Assembly (NCBI RefSeq): GCF_022429565.1
Contig: NZ_CP092487.1
Location: forward strand, 2,808,001 to 2,872,000
DNA length: 64,000 nt
Direction of reading: 5' to 3'
Origin: Lutibacter sp. A64
GTDB lineage: Bacteria; Bacteroidota; Bacteroidia; Flavobacteriales; Flavobacteriaceae
A program made the position numbers and the translations under genes. Numbering within the stretch: position 1 is the stretch's first letter; each line of letters begins with the position of its first letter. Below are positions 62,337-64,000 of this stretch, one piece after another. The notes below the pieces were generated by a model. The model did not search any database. It worked only from the letters and a program-made list of their open reading frames with translations, and was not told the DNA's origin.

Positions 62337-62466
62337 TTTTTTTTCAGCGTTTAGACTTATATTTTAAACAATACAGCACAAAATGTTCGTTAGTGCATTA
62401 ATTGTAAGCTCTTGTTTACTAGTGTTTATTGATCGAAATTTGTTGCTAAATTAACAAAAAGAAATT

Positions 62467-63462
62467 ATGATGAATGATAAATTAACCTTTAAAGCTTTTA
62501 GAGTTGAAGAAGAAAATAATACATTTAGTTCAACAATAAAAGAAATGCCTTTTGAAGAATTAGCATCAGGAGAATTATTGATAAAAGTTCATTATAGTTC
62601 GTTAAACTATAAAGATGCATTATCAGCAAATGGAAATAAAGGCGTAACCAAAAATTATCCACATACTCCTGGAATTGATGCTGTTGGAACCGTAGTTTCT
62701 TCAACTTCAGAAAAATTTAAAAGAGACGAAAAAGTACTTGTTACAAGCTATGATTTAGGAATGAACACCAATGGAGGTTTTGCTGAATATGTAAAAGTTC
62801 CAGAAAATTGGGTGGTAAAATTACCCAAAAATATTTCTATGAAAGAAGCAATGATTTTTGGAACCGCAGGTTTAACAGCTGGAATGTCAGTTTTAAAATT
62901 AATTGAAACCGTAAAACCAGAAAACGGAAACGTTGTTGTTTCTGGAGCTACAGGCGGCGTTGGTTCTTTAAGCGTATTAATTTTAAATAAATTGGGCTAT
63001 AATGTAACTGCAATCACCGGAAAAGAAACCGAAAAACAATATTTTGAAAACTTAGGTGTTGAAGTAATTTCTCGAAAAGATTTTGAAGAAATGCAAAAAA
63101 GACCGCTTTTAAAACCGCTGTTTTCTGGGGGAATTGATACCGTTGGTGGTGTTATTTTAGAAAATATTATAAAAACAGTAAAACCTTTAGGCCTAGTAAC
63201 TTGTTGTGGAAATGTAGCGTCTCCAAAACTAGATTTAACAGTATTTCCGTTTATTTTAAGAGGAATTTCTTTAATTGGAATAGATTCTCAAAACTACCCA
63301 ATGAAATACAGAGAACAAGTTTGGAATAAATTGGCTAACGAATGGAAAATTAATGATTTAAACGCTAATTGTACTACCATAACTTTAGAGCAATTAAGTG
63401 AAAAATTAAACTTAATGTTAGCAGGAAAATTAAAAGGAAGAACCGTTTTAGAACTCGCATAA
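62467..63462 (+). CDS. YhdH/AcuI-type zinc-independent quinone oxidoreductase (acrylyl-CoA reductase family)
   Basis: 331 residues, normal for YhdH. GroES-like N-terminal half (VHYSSLNYKDALSANGNKGVT, HTPGIDAVGTVV) and a Rossmann half with VVSGATGGVGSLSVLIL for NADPH. No zinc-site cysteines. Family members reduce acrylyl-CoA or other enones. ATG codons at 62467 and 62470 are alternative starts. Divergent from the HxlR gene and followed by a terminator. Confidence 0.9.
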   Translation: MMNDKLTFKAFRVEEENNTFSSTIKEMPFEELASGELLIKVHYSSLNYKDALSANGNKGVTKNYPHTPGIDAVGTVVSSTSEKFKRDEKVLVTSYDLGMNTNGGFAEYVKVPENWVVKLPKNISMKEAMIFGTAGLTAGMSVLKLIETVKPENGNVVVSGATGGVGSLSVLILNKLGYNVTAITGKETEKQYFENLGVEVISRKDFEEMQKRPLLKPLFSGGIDTVGGVILENIIKTVKPLGLVTCCGNVASPKLDLTVFPFILRGISLIGIDSQNYPMKYREQVWNKLANEWKINDLNANCTTITLEQLSEKLNLMLAGKLKGRTVLELA

Positions 63463-63486
63463 AATTAAATTTGAATTTAAATGTTT

Positions 63487-63525
63487 AAAAGACTGAAGAA
63501 ATTAAATCCTTCGGTCTTTTATATT
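63487..63525 (+). terminator. Rho-independent terminator after the oxidoreductase gene
   Basis: AAAAGACTGAAG (63487-63498) pairs with CTTCGGTCTTTT (63509-63520) over 12 bp with one T-G pair; T-rich sequence follows. Confidence 0.75.
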
Positions 63526-63588
63526 TTTAGTACCTTGTAATTAACTTATTTTTTTTCGACTAACAATTAAGTACTAATGTTATAAAAG

Positions 63589-64000
63589 ATGCTATACAAC
63601 GGACCAACAAACGAATATTTAAAAGTTGAATTAATTGACGCTAAAAATTGTTCAATTTTAAAAGAAAATGTTGAAAGCAGCTTAACATTAATTTGGTGTT
63701 TAGACGATACTACTGTATTAACAATTGATAATAAAAAACATCATTTCAAAAAAAATGAAATTGTTTGCTTTACAGAGTTTCATAAAATTGAAACCACTGC
63801 CATTGGTAAGCTGCAAATGATACGTTTTAATAGAGCTTTTTATTGCATTATTGATCACGATTCTGAAATTAGTTGTAAAGGAATCTTGTTTTTTGGAGCT
63901 TCACAATTACCCATTTTAAAACTTTTAAATAAAGATATAGAACCTTTTGAAACCTTGTTTAAAGTATTTAAACATGAAATGGATTCTAACGATAAATTGC
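63589..64000 (+). CDS. AraC-type regulator, N-terminal part (3' end outside window)
   Basis: 137 codons are present from the ATG at 63589 (MLYNGPTNEYLKVELID). The visible part is a cupin-like sensor domain: SLTLIWCLDDTTVLTIDNKKHHFKKNEIVCFTEFHKIE, then IGKLQMIRFNRAFYCIIDHD and ISCKGILFFG. This matches the N-terminal domain of a common flavobacterial AraC-family group. The DNA-binding end is outside the window, so the regulator call is inferred from the sensor half alone. Confidence 0.7.
   Translation, partial: MLYNGPTNEYLKVELIDAKNCSILKENVESSLTLIWCLDDTTVLTIDNKKHHFKKNEIVCFTEFHKIETTAIGKLQMIRFNRAFYCIIDHDSEISCKGILFFGASQLPILKLLNKDIEPFETLFKVFKHEMDSNDKL

Overview
The window looks like a chromosome segment of a marine-type Flavobacteriaceae bacterium (phylum Bacteroidota). 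The support is very low GC, no Shine-Dalgarno sequences, promoters of the TTG / TAnnTTTG type, families typical of the group (Bat aerotolerance cluster, OmpA proteins with thrombospondin type-3 repeats, TPR histidine kinases, AddAB-like nucleases), and lipoprotein signals ending in a cysteine after F/I-S or F-G. The genus cannot be fixed from sequence alone.

Layout. 1-5.6 kb: the moxR-DUF58-BatD-like-batA-batB cluster on the minus strand, running off the left edge, with a remnant of a four-helix-bundle gene between batA and batB. 5.7-13.8 kb: lpxH, an S41 protease, dCMP deaminase, a HupE-like membrane protein, a class V aminotransferase, a TlpA-like lipoprotein and DsbD. 14-18 kb: a TPR histidine kinase/response regulator pair, a LytTR regulator and two short genes. 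18.476-35.078 kb: a 16.6-kb integrative element in the 3' end of tRNA-Leu(CAA). 35.2-37.6 kb: prs, rplY, pth. 37.6-44.5 kb: a tightly packed minus-strand run (queD, small membrane protein, enoyl-CoA hydratase, MATE, GNAT, hydrolase, AddB-like). 44.6-53.3 kb: two OmpA paralogues, kbl, AddA-like helicase-nuclease, a third barrel paralogue, TerB. 53.5-58.5 kb plus strand: mfd, EamA, rsmI. 58.5-64 kb: a lipoprotein phosphatase/nuclease, a GH16 stump, an IS3-family element, an SMP-30-like protein, a HxlR regulator divergent from a YhdH-type oxidoreductase, and the start of an AraC-like gene.

The integrative element is the most interesting part. It is bounded by a 15-bp direct repeat (AGTACCTCGAGTGGG). 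Its tyrosine integrase lies next to the tRNA, and each end carries a tandem pair of 11-bp repeats (TTAGTACCA plus 2 nt) that look like integrase arm sites. Its backbone is integrase, an unknown 338-aa protein, an excisionase-like HTH, a small unknown and a P-loop replication helicase. Its cargo is a type I restriction-modification operon (hsdR-hsdS-hsdM) with a GIY-YIG-type nuclease between hsdS and hsdM, followed by a single-HKD PLD-like protein and an Abi_2/HEPN protein.

A second cargo unit has three genes: a zinc-ribbon protein, a YD-repeat-like protein and a PD-(D/E)XK nuclease whose last ~44 codons are cut off by an apparent one-base frameshift. It is flanked by related AT-rich non-coding blocks in inverted orientation. 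This unit is my best candidate for an undescribed, probably anti-phage, system. That is inference from gene content and context, not demonstrated.
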